Part shown: one piece after another, positions 8,213 through 16,446 of the stretch
Layout of the letters: the number at the start of each line of letters is the position of its first letter
Position numbering within the stretch: position 1 is the first letter of the stretch
Assembly (NCBI GenBank): GCA_000824785.1
Contig: CCNB01000043.1
Coordinates: 62,001 to 126,000 of the forward strand
Direction of reading: 5' to 3'
DNA: 64,000 bases
Source: Mesorhizobium plurifarium
Lineage (GTDB): Bacteria; Pseudomonadota; Alphaproteobacteria; Rhizobiales; Rhizobiaceae
Notes under the pieces: model-generated
What the model was told of the DNA's origin: nothing
The model's database searches: none
The model's input: the letters and a program-made list of their open reading frames with translations, nothing else
Translations under genes and position numbers: made by a program

Positions 8213-9039
8213 GGGATCGCGGCGAGACGATCAGGAACGGCGCCATACAGCTCGTGCTGGCGGTCAATGCCGTAATCATGATCTATCCGCTGTTCGTCAT
8301 GGTGACGTCGTCGTTCAAGACCAACGCCGAGATCTTTTCCTCGCCGCTTTCGCTGCCGACGCATTTCTCGACCGCCAATCTGGAGAAGGTTTGGACCGAG
8401 ACCAACTTCGTCCGCTACCTCGCAAACTCCGTCGGCATCACCGCCGCGTCGGTAGCGCTGATCCTGTTGTTCAGCACGCTCGCCGGCTATGCCATCGCGC
8501 GCTACCGATTCAGATTGAGCTCGCTGGTCCTGATGTTCTTCCTCAGCGGCATGACGGTGCCGCTCAAGCTCGCGATTATCCCGCTGTTCATCCAATTGGA
8601 TACGCTCGGCCTCGTCGACAGCTATCTCGGGCTGGTACTGGTCTATGTGGCCATGGGTATTCCCTCGGCCGTCTTCATCATGACCGGCTTCCTGCGCACC
8701 TTGCCGCGCGAGCTGGAAGAATCCGCCCGCATGGATGGCGCCAGCGAGGCTCGCATCATGTGGTCGATCATGCTGCCGCTGGCGCGGCCGGCGCTGGTGA
8801 TCGTAGCGATCCAGAACGCGGTGCCGATCTGGAACGACTTTTTCTTCCCGCTGGTCCTGATCACCTCCGACAATTTGAAGACACTGCCGCAAGGGCTGAC
8901 CGTGTTCGTCGGCGAACTCACCACCGACTGGGGGGTGCTGTTCACCGGGCTGACACTGGCGGCGCTGCCGATTACGCTGCTCTACATCGTGCTGTCGAAG
9001 CAGTTCATCTCCGGCATCACCCAAGGCGCCGTCAAATAG
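8209..9039 (+). CDS. ABC sugar transporter permease (MalG/UgpE type)
   Basis: 276 residues from a GTG at 8209 that overlaps the previous stop codon (GTGA), a typical coupled start. Six predicted membrane helices; the EAA loop is EESARMDGASEARIMWSIML around 172-191. Partner of the upstream permease. No ATP-binding subunit follows or appears anywhere in the window, so the importer must borrow a shared MsmK/UgpC-type ATPase from elsewhere. Confidence 0.92.
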   Translation: MRDRGETIRNGAIQLVLAVNAVIMIYPLFVMVTSSFKTNAEIFSSPLSLPTHFSTANLEKVWTETNFVRYLANSVGITAASVALILLFSTLAGYAIARYRFRLSSLVLMFFLSGMTVPLKLAIIPLFIQLDTLGLVDSYLGLVLVYVAMGIPSAVFIMTGFLRTLPRELEESARMDGASEARIMWSIMLPLARPALVIVAIQNAVPIWNDFFFPLVLITSDNLKTLPQGLTVFVGELTTDWGVLFTGLTLAALPITLLYIVLSKQFISGITQGAVK

Positions 9040-9087
9040 GGCGGTCAAATAGGCGCGGTCGAATAACGAAGAGATCGAGGATCATAA

Positions 9088-10020
9088 GTGGCGAACCAGA
9101 ACAAGATCATCATCACCTGCGCCGTGACGGGCTCGATCCACACCCCGTCAATGTCGCCGCATCTGCCGGTGACGGCCGAAGAGATCGCCACCGCGGCGAT
9201 CGAGGCGGCCGAGGCGGGCGCCGCGATCGTCCACCTTCACGCCCGCAACCCGGTCGACGGCCGCCCCGACCAGTCGACCGAGGCCTTCGCGCCTTTCCTG
9301 CAGGTCATCAAGCAGCGCTCCAACTGCGTCGTCAACATCACCACCGGCGGTGCGGCGACGATGAGTGTGGAGGAGCGCGTCAGGCCGGCGAAGGTGTTCG
9401 CGCCTGAGGTCGCCTCGCTCAACATGGGCTCGATGAACTTCGCGCTGTTCCCGATGCTGGAGCGCTTCAAGACCTTCGAGCACGACTGGGAGCGGCCTTA
9501 TCTGGAATCCTCGCGCGACCGCATCTTCCGCAACACCTTCGGCGATATCGAGCACATATTGCGCACCTGCGCCGACAACGGCACGCGCTTCGAGATCGAG
9601 TGCTACGACATCGGCCATCTCTACACGCTGGCGCATTTCGTCGAGCGCGGCCTGGTCAAGGCGCCGTTCTTCGTCCAGAGCGTGTTCGGCATCCTTGGCG
9701 GCATCGGCACGCATCCGGAGGACGTTGCCCACATGAAGCGCACCGCCGACCGCCTGTTCGGCAACGACTATCACTGGTCGGTGCTGGGCGCCGGCCGCCA
9801 TCAACTGCCGATCGCCACTCAGGCGATCGCGCTCGGCGGCAATGTCCGTGTCGGCCTCGAGGACTCGCTGTGGATCGGCAAGGGCAAGCTCGCCCGTTCC
9901 AGCGCCGAGCAGGTGACCAAGGTGCGCCAGATCATCGAAGGCCTCGGCGCCTCGATCGCCACGCCCGACGAAGCGCGCCAGATCCTGCAGCTCAAGGGCG
10001 GCGACAAGGTCGCGTTCTGA
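9088..10020 (+). CDS. BKACE-family beta-keto acid cleavage enzyme (DUF849)
   Basis: 310 residues, TIM-barrel, start GTG at 9088 with GAGG upstream. DUF849 enzymes condense a beta-keto acid with acetyl-CoA to give acetoacetate and a new CoA ester; they use a divalent metal held by an HxH motif. Here the motif is IVHLHARNPVDGRPDQS (about 47-63), with NITTGG (about 87-92) and the C-terminal GGNVRVGLEDSLW (about 250-262). Only 48 bp after the permease, so it likely belongs to the sugar operon, an uncommon partner that hints at a keto-acid intermediate. Substrate unknown. Confidence 0.88.
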   Translation: MANQNKIIITCAVTGSIHTPSMSPHLPVTAEEIATAAIEAAEAGAAIVHLHARNPVDGRPDQSTEAFAPFLQVIKQRSNCVVNITTGGAATMSVEERVRPAKVFAPEVASLNMGSMNFALFPMLERFKTFEHDWERPYLESSRDRIFRNTFGDIEHILRTCADNGTRFEIECYDIGHLYTLAHFVERGLVKAPFFVQSVFGILGGIGTHPEDVAHMKRTADRLFGNDYHWSVLGAGRHQLPIATQAIALGGNVRVGLEDSLWIGKGKLARSSAEQVTKVRQIIEGLGASIATPDEARQILQLKGGDKVAF

Positions 10021-10055
10021 TCAAGCAGAGGCTGGCCGGCGCAACCGAGGGCGGG

Positions 10056-10349
10056 CTAGCCGAACATCCTCTCGCCCTGCTCGTCGACGAGCTGGATGCC
10101 CTTCTTGATCGAGATGTCGACGGCGTCGTCCAGCCCGGCGAAGCGGTCGGCGCGGATGAAGCGGTGTTCCTTCATCACGCCGTCGACCTCCTTGGAGACG
10201 ACGCCGCAGGTCTGGTACTGGCCGTCGGCCTTGTAGGGCGTGGCGCTGATCAGGAAGCCCTTGTGCTCGACCTGCTTGGCCGGCTTGGCGGAGCCGGTCT
10301 CCGTAGCCTCACCACCGCCGCCGCCGAAAAGCTTTTTCAGAAAAGACAT
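10056..10349 (-). CDS. HlyU-family small protein
   Basis: 97 residues. MSFLKKLFGG plus a Gly/Glu-rich linker is followed by the compact HlyU domain (about 25-97): VEHKGFLISATPYKADGQYQ, CGVVSKEVDG, HRFIRADRFAG and a C-terminal ERMFG. Named after the Vibrio haemolysin regulator HlyU, but alphaproteobacterial members lack a demonstrated DNA-binding role. Single gene, convergent with the BKACE gene. Confidence 0.8.
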   Translation of the reverse strand: MSFLKKLFGGGGGEATETGSAKPAKQVEHKGFLISATPYKADGQYQTCGVVSKEVDGVMKEHRFIRADRFAGLDDAVDISIKKGIQLVDEQGERMFG

Positions 10350-10400
10350 TTTTCAAAACTCCATTTCACGCAGGCGCCGCAGGATTCATGGCGCCTCTGT

Positions 10401-11042
10401 TCATTCAGATTTCGTCTCAGCATGCGCGAATGCGCCGCCGTGTTCCAGTCCCTTGACAAAAACGCCGACCAGCAGCTCGATCTGACGCCAGATCTCCTCG
10501 GCCTGCCGGCTGTTGGAATTCGCCACATAGCCGCTGGTCACGATGCCATGCACGCTTGACCACAAGGTCCGCGCCGCAAGCGCGCGGCGCTCGTCGTCGA
10601 GGCCGAAATCGCCAGCCTTGAGCACGCCGGCGACGATGTCGAAGAGTGCGTCGAGCAGCGCGTCGTAGGCATCGGGGCCCGGCCGCGTCGCGCGGCGCCG
10701 GTTGAAGGCAAGCACCGCCGGCCAGCTGCCGGGATGCGCCTCGACGAAACGCACATAGGCCGCGGCCATGGCCAGGATGCGGTGCTGGACATCGGTCACC
10801 CCTTGCCTTTCGAGATCGGCCATCGCCGCCAGACCTGTCGCGCCGAGCCGGTCGAGCAGCCGCATGTTGACGGCGCGGTGCACCTCGTCGAGATCGGTAA
10901 AGAGGTTGTAAACGGATCCGACCGAAATGCCGGCCTGCTCGGCAATGGTGCGCGCTTTCAGGTTCTCGGCGCCGCCCTCGTTGAGCAGCGCCTCTGCGAT
11001 GGCGAGCACCTTCTCGCTCATTTCTTCCTTGTCGAGCGCCAT
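10401..11042 (-). CDS. TetR/AcrR-family regulator of the divergent pspA-like operon
   Basis: 213 residues. HTH at about 9-58: VLAIAEALLNEGGAENLKAR, TIAEQAGISVGSVYNLFTDL. The C-terminal domain (about 80-205; RILAMAAAYVRFVEAHPGSW and TLWSSVHGIVTSGY) resembles the WHG-type TetR ligand domain. Divergent from the PspA-like gene; three TGAAC-N3-GTTCA dyads lie between them. Probably represses both itself and that operon. Confidence 0.88.
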   Translation of the reverse strand: MALDKEEMSEKVLAIAEALLNEGGAENLKARTIAEQAGISVGSVYNLFTDLDEVHRAVNMRLLDRLGATGLAAMADLERQGVTDVQHRILAMAAAYVRFVEAHPGSWPAVLAFNRRRATRPGPDAYDALLDALFDIVAGVLKAGDFGLDDERRALAARTLWSSVHGIVTSGYVANSNSRQAEEIWRQIELLVGVFVKGLEHGGAFAHAETKSE

Positions 11043-11126
11043 GCTCTTCTCTGTCCTTGTCTCCGGAGCCGGCGCGCCCGGCCCGGATGCATTCCATTGC
11101 CTGCGTTTACCATGCCCAACGCCTCA

Positions 11127-11196
11127 TGAACAGCGTTCAAGATAATTCTTGAACAATGTTCATTTCCTGTTACGCTGGCTTCGTGAACATCGTTCA
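11127..11196. promoter_or_regulatory. Three TGAAC-N3-GTTCA operators
   Basis: Sites TGAACAGCGTTCA (11127-11139), TGAACAATGTTCA (11150-11162) and TGAACATCGTTCA (11184-11196), each with perfect 5-bp arms and a 3-bp centre; the third extends to GTGAAC/GTTCAC. Start-to-start spacings are 23 and 34 bp. They lie between the divergent TetR and PspA-like genes, so the TetR protein is the obvious candidate binder. Confidence 0.8.
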
Positions 11197-11215
11197 CACA
11201 AACAGGGAGAAGACC

Positions 11216-11893
11216 ATGCTTAGCCTGATCAAGACATTGCTGGACGGCGCCAGCGCACGGGCCGAGGACAATCTGAAGGACCGCTTCGCCATCGACCTCC
11301 TGGCGCAGCGCATCCGCGACGCGCAGGCGGGCCTCGCCGCCGCCAAGCAGACGCTCGCCTCGCTGATCGTGCGCCAGCGTGCCGAGCAGACCAGCCTCGA
11401 CCAGCTCGACCGCCGCATCGCCGATCTGGAGACCCGCACGCTCAGCGCGCTTTCCGCCAACAACCAGGCGCTTGCCGAAGGCGGCGCTTCCGCGATCGCC
11501 GAACTAGAGAACGAGCGCGAGGTCCGCCGCGCCACGGTCAACAGCCTCGGTGAGAAGACCTTGCGGATGCGTCTTTCCGTCGAAAGGGCGCACCGCCGCA
11601 TCATCGGCCTCAACCAGGGCATGATCTCGGCACGGGCGATCGATGCCGAGCGCAAGGCGCAGTCGCGCCTCAACCGCTCGATCGGCCGCACCGCGAGCCT
11701 CAACGAAGCGGAGGAACTGCTCGCCCGCATCAAGGAGAGCAGCGACCCGTTCGAGGAGGCCTCGATCCTCGACGAGATCGACGGCGAGCTGCCTCACGAG
11801 GCGATCCGAGAACGCCTCGCCGAAGCAGGCCATGGACCGGCCACCAAAGTGCGCGCCGAGGACGTTCTGGCGCGCCTCAAATCCCTGAACTGA
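11216..11893 (+). CDS. PspA/IM30-like coiled-coil protein
   Basis: 225 residues from the ATG at 11216 (GGGAGAAG upstream). Almost entirely helical with long heptad-like stretches, e.g. LAQRIRDAQAGLAAAKQTLA (about 30-50), ADLETRTLSALS, and LNEAEELLARIKES near 162-176. This looks like the PspA/ESCRT-III-like family that coats and protects the inner membrane under envelope stress. An annotation as PspA is likely but the similarity is to the general pattern, so treat the function as inferred. Followed 44 bp later by a YiaAB membrane protein, probably co-transcribed. Confidence 0.7.
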   Translation: MLSLIKTLLDGASARAEDNLKDRFAIDLLAQRIRDAQAGLAAAKQTLASLIVRQRAEQTSLDQLDRRIADLETRTLSALSANNQALAEGGASAIAELENEREVRRATVNSLGEKTLRMRLSVERAHRRIIGLNQGMISARAIDAERKAQSRLNRSIGRTASLNEAEELLARIKESSDPFEEASILDEIDGELPHEAIRERLAEAGHGPATKVRAEDVLARLKSLN

Positions 11894-11937
11894 ACCTGCA
11901 ATTTCCCCGAAACGGATCAATTCCAAGGAACACGACG

Positions 11938-12198
11938 ATGAACGGCAATCGCACCTATATCTTGTTCAACACCGTGTCGGTGGGCGCCGCCTACTTCATG
12001 CTGGCCCTGTCGCTGTGGCTGGCGCCGGTCGACCTCTCGACCAAGGGCTACTGGGCGATGGGCGTCCTCTTGCTCACCGGCAGCCTGGTGAACCTGGTCA
12101 AATACCGCACCGACGAGCGCATCGCGGCCGAGACCACCGCCAAGATCGAGAAGGCGCGCAATGACAAGCTGATCAGCGAGTATGTCGGCAAGGATTGA
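11938..12198 (+). CDS. YiaA/YiaB-type two-helix inner membrane protein
   Basis: 86 residues. Two membrane helices: YILFNTVSVGAAYFMLALSL (about 7-26) and GYWAMGVLLLTGSLVNLVKY (about 38-57), followed by a charged cytoplasmic tail rich in Lys and Glu. This is the yiaAB two-helix domain. Its position behind a PspA-like gene under a TetR repressor suggests a shared membrane-stress role. Confidence 0.85.
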   Translation: MNGNRTYILFNTVSVGAAYFMLALSLWLAPVDLSTKGYWAMGVLLLTGSLVNLVKYRTDERIAAETTAKIEKARNDKLISEYVGKD

Positions 12199-12218
12199 TC
12201 GCCTCTCGGTCGATAACG

Positions 12219-12247
12219 AAAAGGGCCCGGATCGCTCCGGGCCTTTT
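12219..12247 (+). terminator. Terminator after the pspA-like/yiaAB operon
   Basis: AAAAGGGCCCGGA and TCCGGGCCTTTT form a stem with one bulged G around a TCGC loop, with flanking A and T runs. It lies 21 bp after the YiaAB stop codon and ahead of the convergent PadR gene. Confidence 0.85.
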
Positions 12248-12275
12248 GCGCTGAACTGAAGAACTGCAGGCAGCC

Positions 12276-12947
12276 TTAGCGGCGCGACAGCGCCTCGATA
12301 GCCTCGGCGGCGTCTTCGAGGATGCTGATCGCCTCGGCCTGCTTGTCTTCCGGCGCATCGGCGATGTCGCCGAGCGCGGCGCGCAGCCGGTGGCGCAGCG
12401 CACGGAAGCGGTCGCGCGTTTCCGAACGGCCGCGGCGCCCCTCGTCCTTGTCGTCGCCCCAGCCGAACCATTCGCGCGCCGCGGCCATCTTGCGGCCGAA
12501 GCGCTCGAGATGATCGAGCACGCTGTCGATCATCTCGCGGTTCTCCTCGAGATGCGCCCTGCCGGCCTCGGTGATCGAAAACACCTTCTTGTTGCCTTCG
12601 CTGGCCGACACCGCGTAGCCCGCCTCCTCCAGGAAGGTCAGCGTCGGATAGACCACGCCCGGGCTCGGGCTGTAGATGCCGCTGGTGCGCTCTTCCAGTG
12701 CCTTGATGATGTCGTAGCCGTGGCGCGGTGCATCGGCGAGCAGCGACAGCGTGATCAGCTTGAGATCGCCGTCGGCCAGCATGCGCCCGGCGCGGAACAT
12801 GTCGCCCGGGCCGCCGCGGCCGCCGCCCCTGCCGCCATGGCCGAACGGACCGAACCCGCCGCCCCCTCTGCCACCGAATTTGCCGGCCATGCGCATGAAC
12901 ATGCGCTCGCCGAAATGATTGTGCCCGAAATGGTCGTGTCTGTGCAT
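12276..12947 (-). CDS. PadR-family regulator with His/Gly-rich N-terminal tail
   Basis: 223 residues. The PadR winged HTH starts near residue 58: LITLSLLADAPRHGYDIIKA, SGIYSPSPGVVYPTLTFLEE, then NKKVFSITEAGRAHL. A C-terminal helical region (about 130-222) would mediate dimer contacts. The first ~55 residues are unusual: MHRHDHFGHNHFGERMFMRM followed by a run of Gly-rich repeats; the histidine cluster could bind metal. Two matching dyads lie just upstream, suggesting autoregulation. No co-transcribed target gene is visible. Confidence 0.88.
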   Translation of the reverse strand: MHRHDHFGHNHFGERMFMRMAGKFGGRGGGGFGPFGHGGRGGGRGGPGDMFRAGRMLADGDLKLITLSLLADAPRHGYDIIKALEERTSGIYSPSPGVVYPTLTFLEEAGYAVSASEGNKKVFSITEAGRAHLEENREMIDSVLDHLERFGRKMAAAREWFGWGDDKDEGRRGRSETRDRFRALRHRLRAALGDIADAPEDKQAEAISILEDAAEAIEALSRR

Positions 12948-12969
12948 GGATTGCTCCTCGAGTTATATC

Positions 12970-13035
12970 TTACGATACATCTTAAGTAAGGCGCGCCTCC
13001 CTTGGAGTCAAGATATATCTTACGATGTATCGTAC
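12970..13035. promoter_or_regulatory. Twin PadR-type operators upstream of padR
   Basis: Site A TTACGATACATCTTAA (12970-12985) and site B TTACGATGTATCGTAC (13020-13035), 50 bp apart, each preceded by ATATCT. Site B contains the near-perfect palindrome TACGATGTATCGTA. They sit 22 and 72 bp upstream of the PadR start, fitting autorepression. Confidence 0.7.
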
Positions 13036-13083
13036 AACGCGCCAAGGCCCTGGCATCACGGTGATTTGGGAAGTGGAGCCCGC

Positions 13084-13464
13084 CTACCAGTGACCCTTGC
13101 GCCGGTTCCAGGCGTAGAGAAGGTCCGCGAAACGGTCATAGGCAAAGCGCGTCAGCGGCAGCGTGACAGGGTTGCCGAACAGGGACGCCAGCCATCCCTC
13201 GCCCGGCGTGAGCCGCCACACCGCAACGGCCACGTCGGCGCCGACCAGCAACCGCCCTGCGCTATCGGTCGCATGCAGCCGGCGGCGGATATCCTCGAGC
13301 GAGGCGCCGAAGGCAGAAAGCGCTTCCGGTTCGAAATTGATGTCGCGGAATTCGACGTGACCCGATTTGACCGCCTCGATCAGCCGCCTCTTCTGGCGGC
13401 TGATGCCGGCGTCGCACACCGGACAGCGCGTGTTGTACCATACGGTGAGCAAAGGCGCGGACAC
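13084..13464 (-). CDS. DCC-family thiol-disulfide oxidoreductase-like protein (DUF393)
   Basis: 126 residues. The thioredoxin-like start LLTVWYNTRCPVCDAGISRQ (about 5-24) carries the CxxC pair Cys14/Cys17 in the DxxCPxC-type motif that names the family (here NTRCPVCDAG). Later segments HVEFRDINFE and FRDINF-to-DSAGRLLVGADVAVAVWR match DUF393. Probable cytoplasmic redox protein; partner unknown. A composite palindromic repeat lies directly upstream (13481-13593), reaching almost to the start codon. Confidence 0.85.
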   Translation of the reverse strand: MSAPLLTVWYNTRCPVCDAGISRQKRRLIEAVKSGHVEFRDINFEPEALSAFGASLEDIRRRLHATDSAGRLLVGADVAVAVWRLTPGEGWLASLFGNPVTLPLTRFAYDRFADLLYAWNRRKGHW

Positions 13465-13480
13465 GGCCCGACTATCGGCG

Positions 13481-13593
13481 ATAGAGCATGATGCCGAAAA
13501 GTGCGATGCGATTTTCGGACGACATCATGCTCTATTCCTTAGATTGGAGACGGATTCAGATTTCAGGTCGTTCGACCTGAGATCATCCGTCTC
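13481..13593. repeat. Composite RPE/RIME-like palindromic element
   Basis: Two adjacent dyads. The first (13481-13535) has arms ATAGAGCATGATG and CATCATGCTCTAT around an inner GCCGAAAA/TTTTCGG pair. The second (13547-13593) has arms GAGACGGAT and ATCCGTCTC around the 16-bp dyad CAGGTCGTTCGACCTG. The first unit recurs in diverged form at 33777-33825. Typical of intergenic palindromes dispersed in rhizobial genomes. Confidence 0.8.
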
Positions 13594-13641
13594 TAGGCGC
13601 GGCGCCGCAATGTGACCGATCAGCCAAGCTGTCTCCGCGCT

Positions 13642-13935
13642 TCACCCAAGCGAACTGATGATCTCGCGATAGGCGAATTCCGGGAACGCCTTCATCGTCC
13701 GCGTCTTGACGTTGCCGCCCGACGACAACATCAGCGCGAAGCGGGCGAGCACCGCATCGTCCGGGGCTTCGACGATGGCCACCATGTCGCATTCGCCCAT
13801 GGTCAAATAGAATGATTTGAACGAGCCGCCCATTTCCCCCAGCAGCTTCTTGGCGGCATCGAGCCGTTTCGGCGACTCCCGCACATTCCTGGCGCCCAGC
13901 TCGGTCCAGTTGATAAGCACGATGTAGGTTGTCAT
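13642..13935 (-). CDS. GYD-domain protein
   Basis: 97 residues from the ATG at 13933-13935, which has a strong GGAGGGAGG site upstream. MTTYIVLINWTELGARNVRE, SFYLTMGECDMVAIVEAPDD and GNVKTRTMKAFPEFAYREII match the GYD family of small ferredoxin-like-fold proteins. Function unknown; family members are usually single genes in alphaproteobacteria. Confidence 0.85.
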   Translation of the reverse strand: MTTYIVLINWTELGARNVRESPKRLDAAKKLLGEMGGSFKSFYLTMGECDMVAIVEAPDDAVLARFALMLSSGGNVKTRTMKAFPEFAYREIISSLG

Positions 13936-14087
13936 GGCACACCTCCCTCCGGGGCCACGGAGCGCGGCGCCGTTACGACCGGCGCCGGGGCGGGCATCCG
14001 GCTTGTCGCCCACAATGCATCCGACCCCGAAATTATCCTCCTGTCGGGCAAACCCGGCAAGGCGGTATGAGAGATGGCCGGAAACGC

Positions 14088-14114
14088 AAAAAAGGGCGCC
14101 CGAGGCGCCCTTTT
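14088..14114 (-). terminator. rpoD terminator
   Basis: GGGCGCC and GGCGCCC arms around a CGA loop, with A6 on one side and T4 on the other. Read on the minus strand it ends in a run of six U residues, 25 bp past the rpoD stop codon. Confidence 0.88.
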
Positions 14115-14138
14115 GATCTTCGTATGATTGCGTTCCGC

Positions 14139-16166
14139 TCAGCTATCCAGGAAGCTTCTGAGCTTACGGCTCCGGCTCGGATGCTTGAGCTTGCGCAGCG
14201 CCTTAGCTTCGATCTGGCGGATACGCTCACGCGTCACCGAGAACTGCTGGCCGACCTCTTCCAGCGTGTGGTCGGTGTTCATGCCGATGCCGAAGCGCAT
14301 TCTGAGCACGCGCTCCTCGCGCGGCGTCAGCGAGGCCAGCACGCGTGTCGTCGTCTCGCGCAGGTTGGCCTGGATCGCCGCGTCGATCGGCAGGATCGCC
14401 ATCTTGTCCTCGATGAAGTCGCCGAGATGCGAATCCTCCTCGTCGCCGACAGGCGTTTCGAGCGAGATCGGCTCCTTGGCGATCTTCAGGACCTTGCGCA
14501 CCTTTTCCAGCGGCATGGCGAGTTTCTCGGCCAGTTCCTCCGGCGTCGGCTCGCGGCCGATCTCGTGCAGCATCTGGCGCGAGGTGCGCACGATCTTGTT
14601 GATCGTCTCGATCATGTGCACCGGAATGCGGATGGTGCGCGCCTGATCGGCGATCGAGCGGGTGATGGCCTGCCGGATCCACCAGGTGGCGTAGGTCGAG
14701 AACTTGTAGCCGCGGCGGTACTCGAACTTGTCGACCGCCTTCATCAGGCCGATATTGCCTTCCTGGATGAGATCCAGGAACTGCAGACCGCGATTGGTGT
14801 ATTTCTTGGCGATGGAGATGACGAGACGCAGGTTCGCCTCAACCATTTCCTTCTTGGCGATCGCGGCCTCGCGCTCGCCCTTCTGCACCTGGTTGACGAT
14901 CTTGCGGAATTCCAGGATCGAGATCGCCGTTTCGGTGGCGAGGTTCTGGATCTCGGCGCGCAGCTCCTTGATCGTGTCCTTCTCGTTCTTGGTGAATTCC
15001 TTCCAGCCGCGCGAGGTGAGATTCGCGATCGAGCGGGTCCAGTTCGGATCGAGCTCGGAGCCCTGATACTCCTTGAGGAATTCCTCGCGGCGCACGCCGT
15101 AGCTTTCGGCCAGCCGCAAGAGCTTGCCCTCGTTCTGCACCAGGCGCTTGTTGATGTCGTAGAGCTGCTCGACCAGCGCCTCGATGCGCGCCGCGTTGAG
15201 CGACAGCGATTTCACCGCCTTGATCAGCTGGTCCTTCAGCTCCTTCAGACGGCGGTCCTGGCTGGGCGAGAGCGTGCCGGCCGCGGCCAGGCGGTTCTCG
15301 ACCTGCTGGTCCTGCAGCTTGCGCAGCTTCTTGTAGGTGTCGGCGATGACGTCGAGCGTCTCCATCACCTGCGGGCGCAGTTCCGCTTCCATCGCCGCCA
15401 GCGACAGGCTCGCCTCGTCCTCGTCGTCTTCCTCTTCCTCCAGCCCGCGCGTGTCGCCGCCGACATTGGTGATGTCGTCTTCTTCCTCGCGCGCCGCCGC
15501 GCGGCCGCGCGGCTTCTCCTCGGGCTTGGCCGCTTCCTCGACGCGTTCGACCACAGGCGCCTGCTTGGCCTCGGGGCCGGCATAGGTCGCCTCGAGGTCG
15601 ATGATCTCGCGCAGCAGGATCTTCGATTCGTTGAGCTCGTCGCGCCAGATGATGATGGCCTGGAAGGTCAGCGGGCTTTCGCACAGACCCGCAATCATCG
15701 TTTCGCGGCCGGCCTCGATGCGCTTGGCGATGGCGATTTCGCCCTCGCGCGACAGAAGCTCGACCGAACCCATCTCGCGCAGATACATGCGCACCGGATC
15801 GTCGGTGCGGTCGGTCGGCTCTTTCTTGGTGGTCGTGGCGGCGACGGCGGTGCCGGTCTGCTCGGCGAGCTCGTTGGCGTCCTCCTCGCTGTCGGCGGGC
15901 GCTTCGCCTTCGGTCTCTTCACCCTGCTCGTCGTCCTCGACGACATTAATGCCCATGTCGTTGAGCATCGCATTGATGTCTTCGATGCGGTCCGGATCCG
16001 TCTCTTCCGAGGGCAGCACCGCATTGAGTTCGTCGAGCGTGACATAGCCGCGTTTCTTCGCGGCCTTGATCATCTTCTTGACAGCATCGTCGGAAAGGTC
16101 GAGCAGAGGGCCATCGGTGGCGCCTTCACGTTCGGTCTCGACCTCTTCCTTTTCCTTTGTCGCCAT
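14139..16166 (-). CDS. rpoD: RNA polymerase primary sigma factor RpoD
   Basis: 675 residues. Region 1.1 starts at about residue 18; an acidic, low-complexity alphaproteobacterial stretch follows (about 70-250, with runs of Glu/Asp). Region 1.2 has DPVRMYLREMGSVELLSREG (about 122-141). Region 2 has NLRLVISIAKKYTNRGLQFL, DLIQEGNIGLMKAVDKFEYR and YKFSTYATWWIRQAITRSIA; region 3 starts at TIRIPVHMIETINK; region 4 ends with LEEVGQQFSVTRERIRQIEA. All parts are intact. It directs most transcription. dnaG lies upstream on the same strand, a conserved pairing, but 428 bp apart here. Confidence 0.98.
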   Translation of the reverse strand: MATKEKEEVETEREGATDGPLLDLSDDAVKKMIKAAKKRGYVTLDELNAVLPSEETDPDRIEDINAMLNDMGINVVEDDEQGEETEGEAPADSEEDANELAEQTGTAVAATTTKKEPTDRTDDPVRMYLREMGSVELLSREGEIAIAKRIEAGRETMIAGLCESPLTFQAIIIWRDELNESKILLREIIDLEATYAGPEAKQAPVVERVEEAAKPEEKPRGRAAAREEEDDITNVGGDTRGLEEEEDDEDEASLSLAAMEAELRPQVMETLDVIADTYKKLRKLQDQQVENRLAAAGTLSPSQDRRLKELKDQLIKAVKSLSLNAARIEALVEQLYDINKRLVQNEGKLLRLAESYGVRREEFLKEYQGSELDPNWTRSIANLTSRGWKEFTKNEKDTIKELRAEIQNLATETAISILEFRKIVNQVQKGEREAAIAKKEMVEANLRLVISIAKKYTNRGLQFLDLIQEGNIGLMKAVDKFEYRRGYKFSTYATWWIRQAITRSIADQARTIRIPVHMIETINKIVRTSRQMLHEIGREPTPEELAEKLAMPLEKVRKVLKIAKEPISLETPVGDEEDSHLGDFIEDKMAILPIDAAIQANLRETTTRVLASLTPREERVLRMRFGIGMNTDHTLEEVGQQFSVTRERIRQIEAKALRKLKHPSRSRKLRSFLDS

Positions 16167-16286
16167 TCTTTGTCGTCTCCAAGCGGCCTTATATCGAAGC
16201 CGCGTAAACTGCCGGACCGGTCATGCCGGACGCGCTCGCACCAGAACGCTTCTTACCGGCCCACCAACCGCATCATCTCTTTTTGG

Positions 16287-16334
16287 TGCATGTCGTTGCC
16301 CCAAAACCGGGTCTCCACTTTTGGGCGACATGCA
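16287..16334. repeat. RPE-like palindromic repeat
   Basis: Arms TGCATGTCGTTGCCCCAAAA and TTTTGGGCGACATGCA; one mismatch and a short bulge apart from that. It belongs to the same sequence class as the outer part of the element at 59600-59644 (GCATGTC...GACATGC). It can form a strong hairpin in the rpoD leader or promoter region. Confidence 0.8.
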
Positions 16335-16446
16335 TTAAGTCCAGATTAACCCTGATATCTGGGGCAGGCACTTTGCCTGTCCAGCCATCACCAGTACCTC
16401 ACATCGCTCAAATTTCCCGCCGACGCCGGGGCACGGTTAACGTTTC

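Noticed and set aside
7277..9039. Hidden ATPase gene for the first ABC importer
   Set aside because: I looked for Walker A, LSGGQ and Walker B motifs in the 6-10 kb region in all six frames and found none; same for the second importer at 51.5-54.6 kb.
13929..16349. A long plus-strand open frame opposite rpoD
   Set aside because: Repetitive Leu/Asp/Gly/Arg composition without a recognisable family; rpoD on the other strand is complete with all sigma regions.
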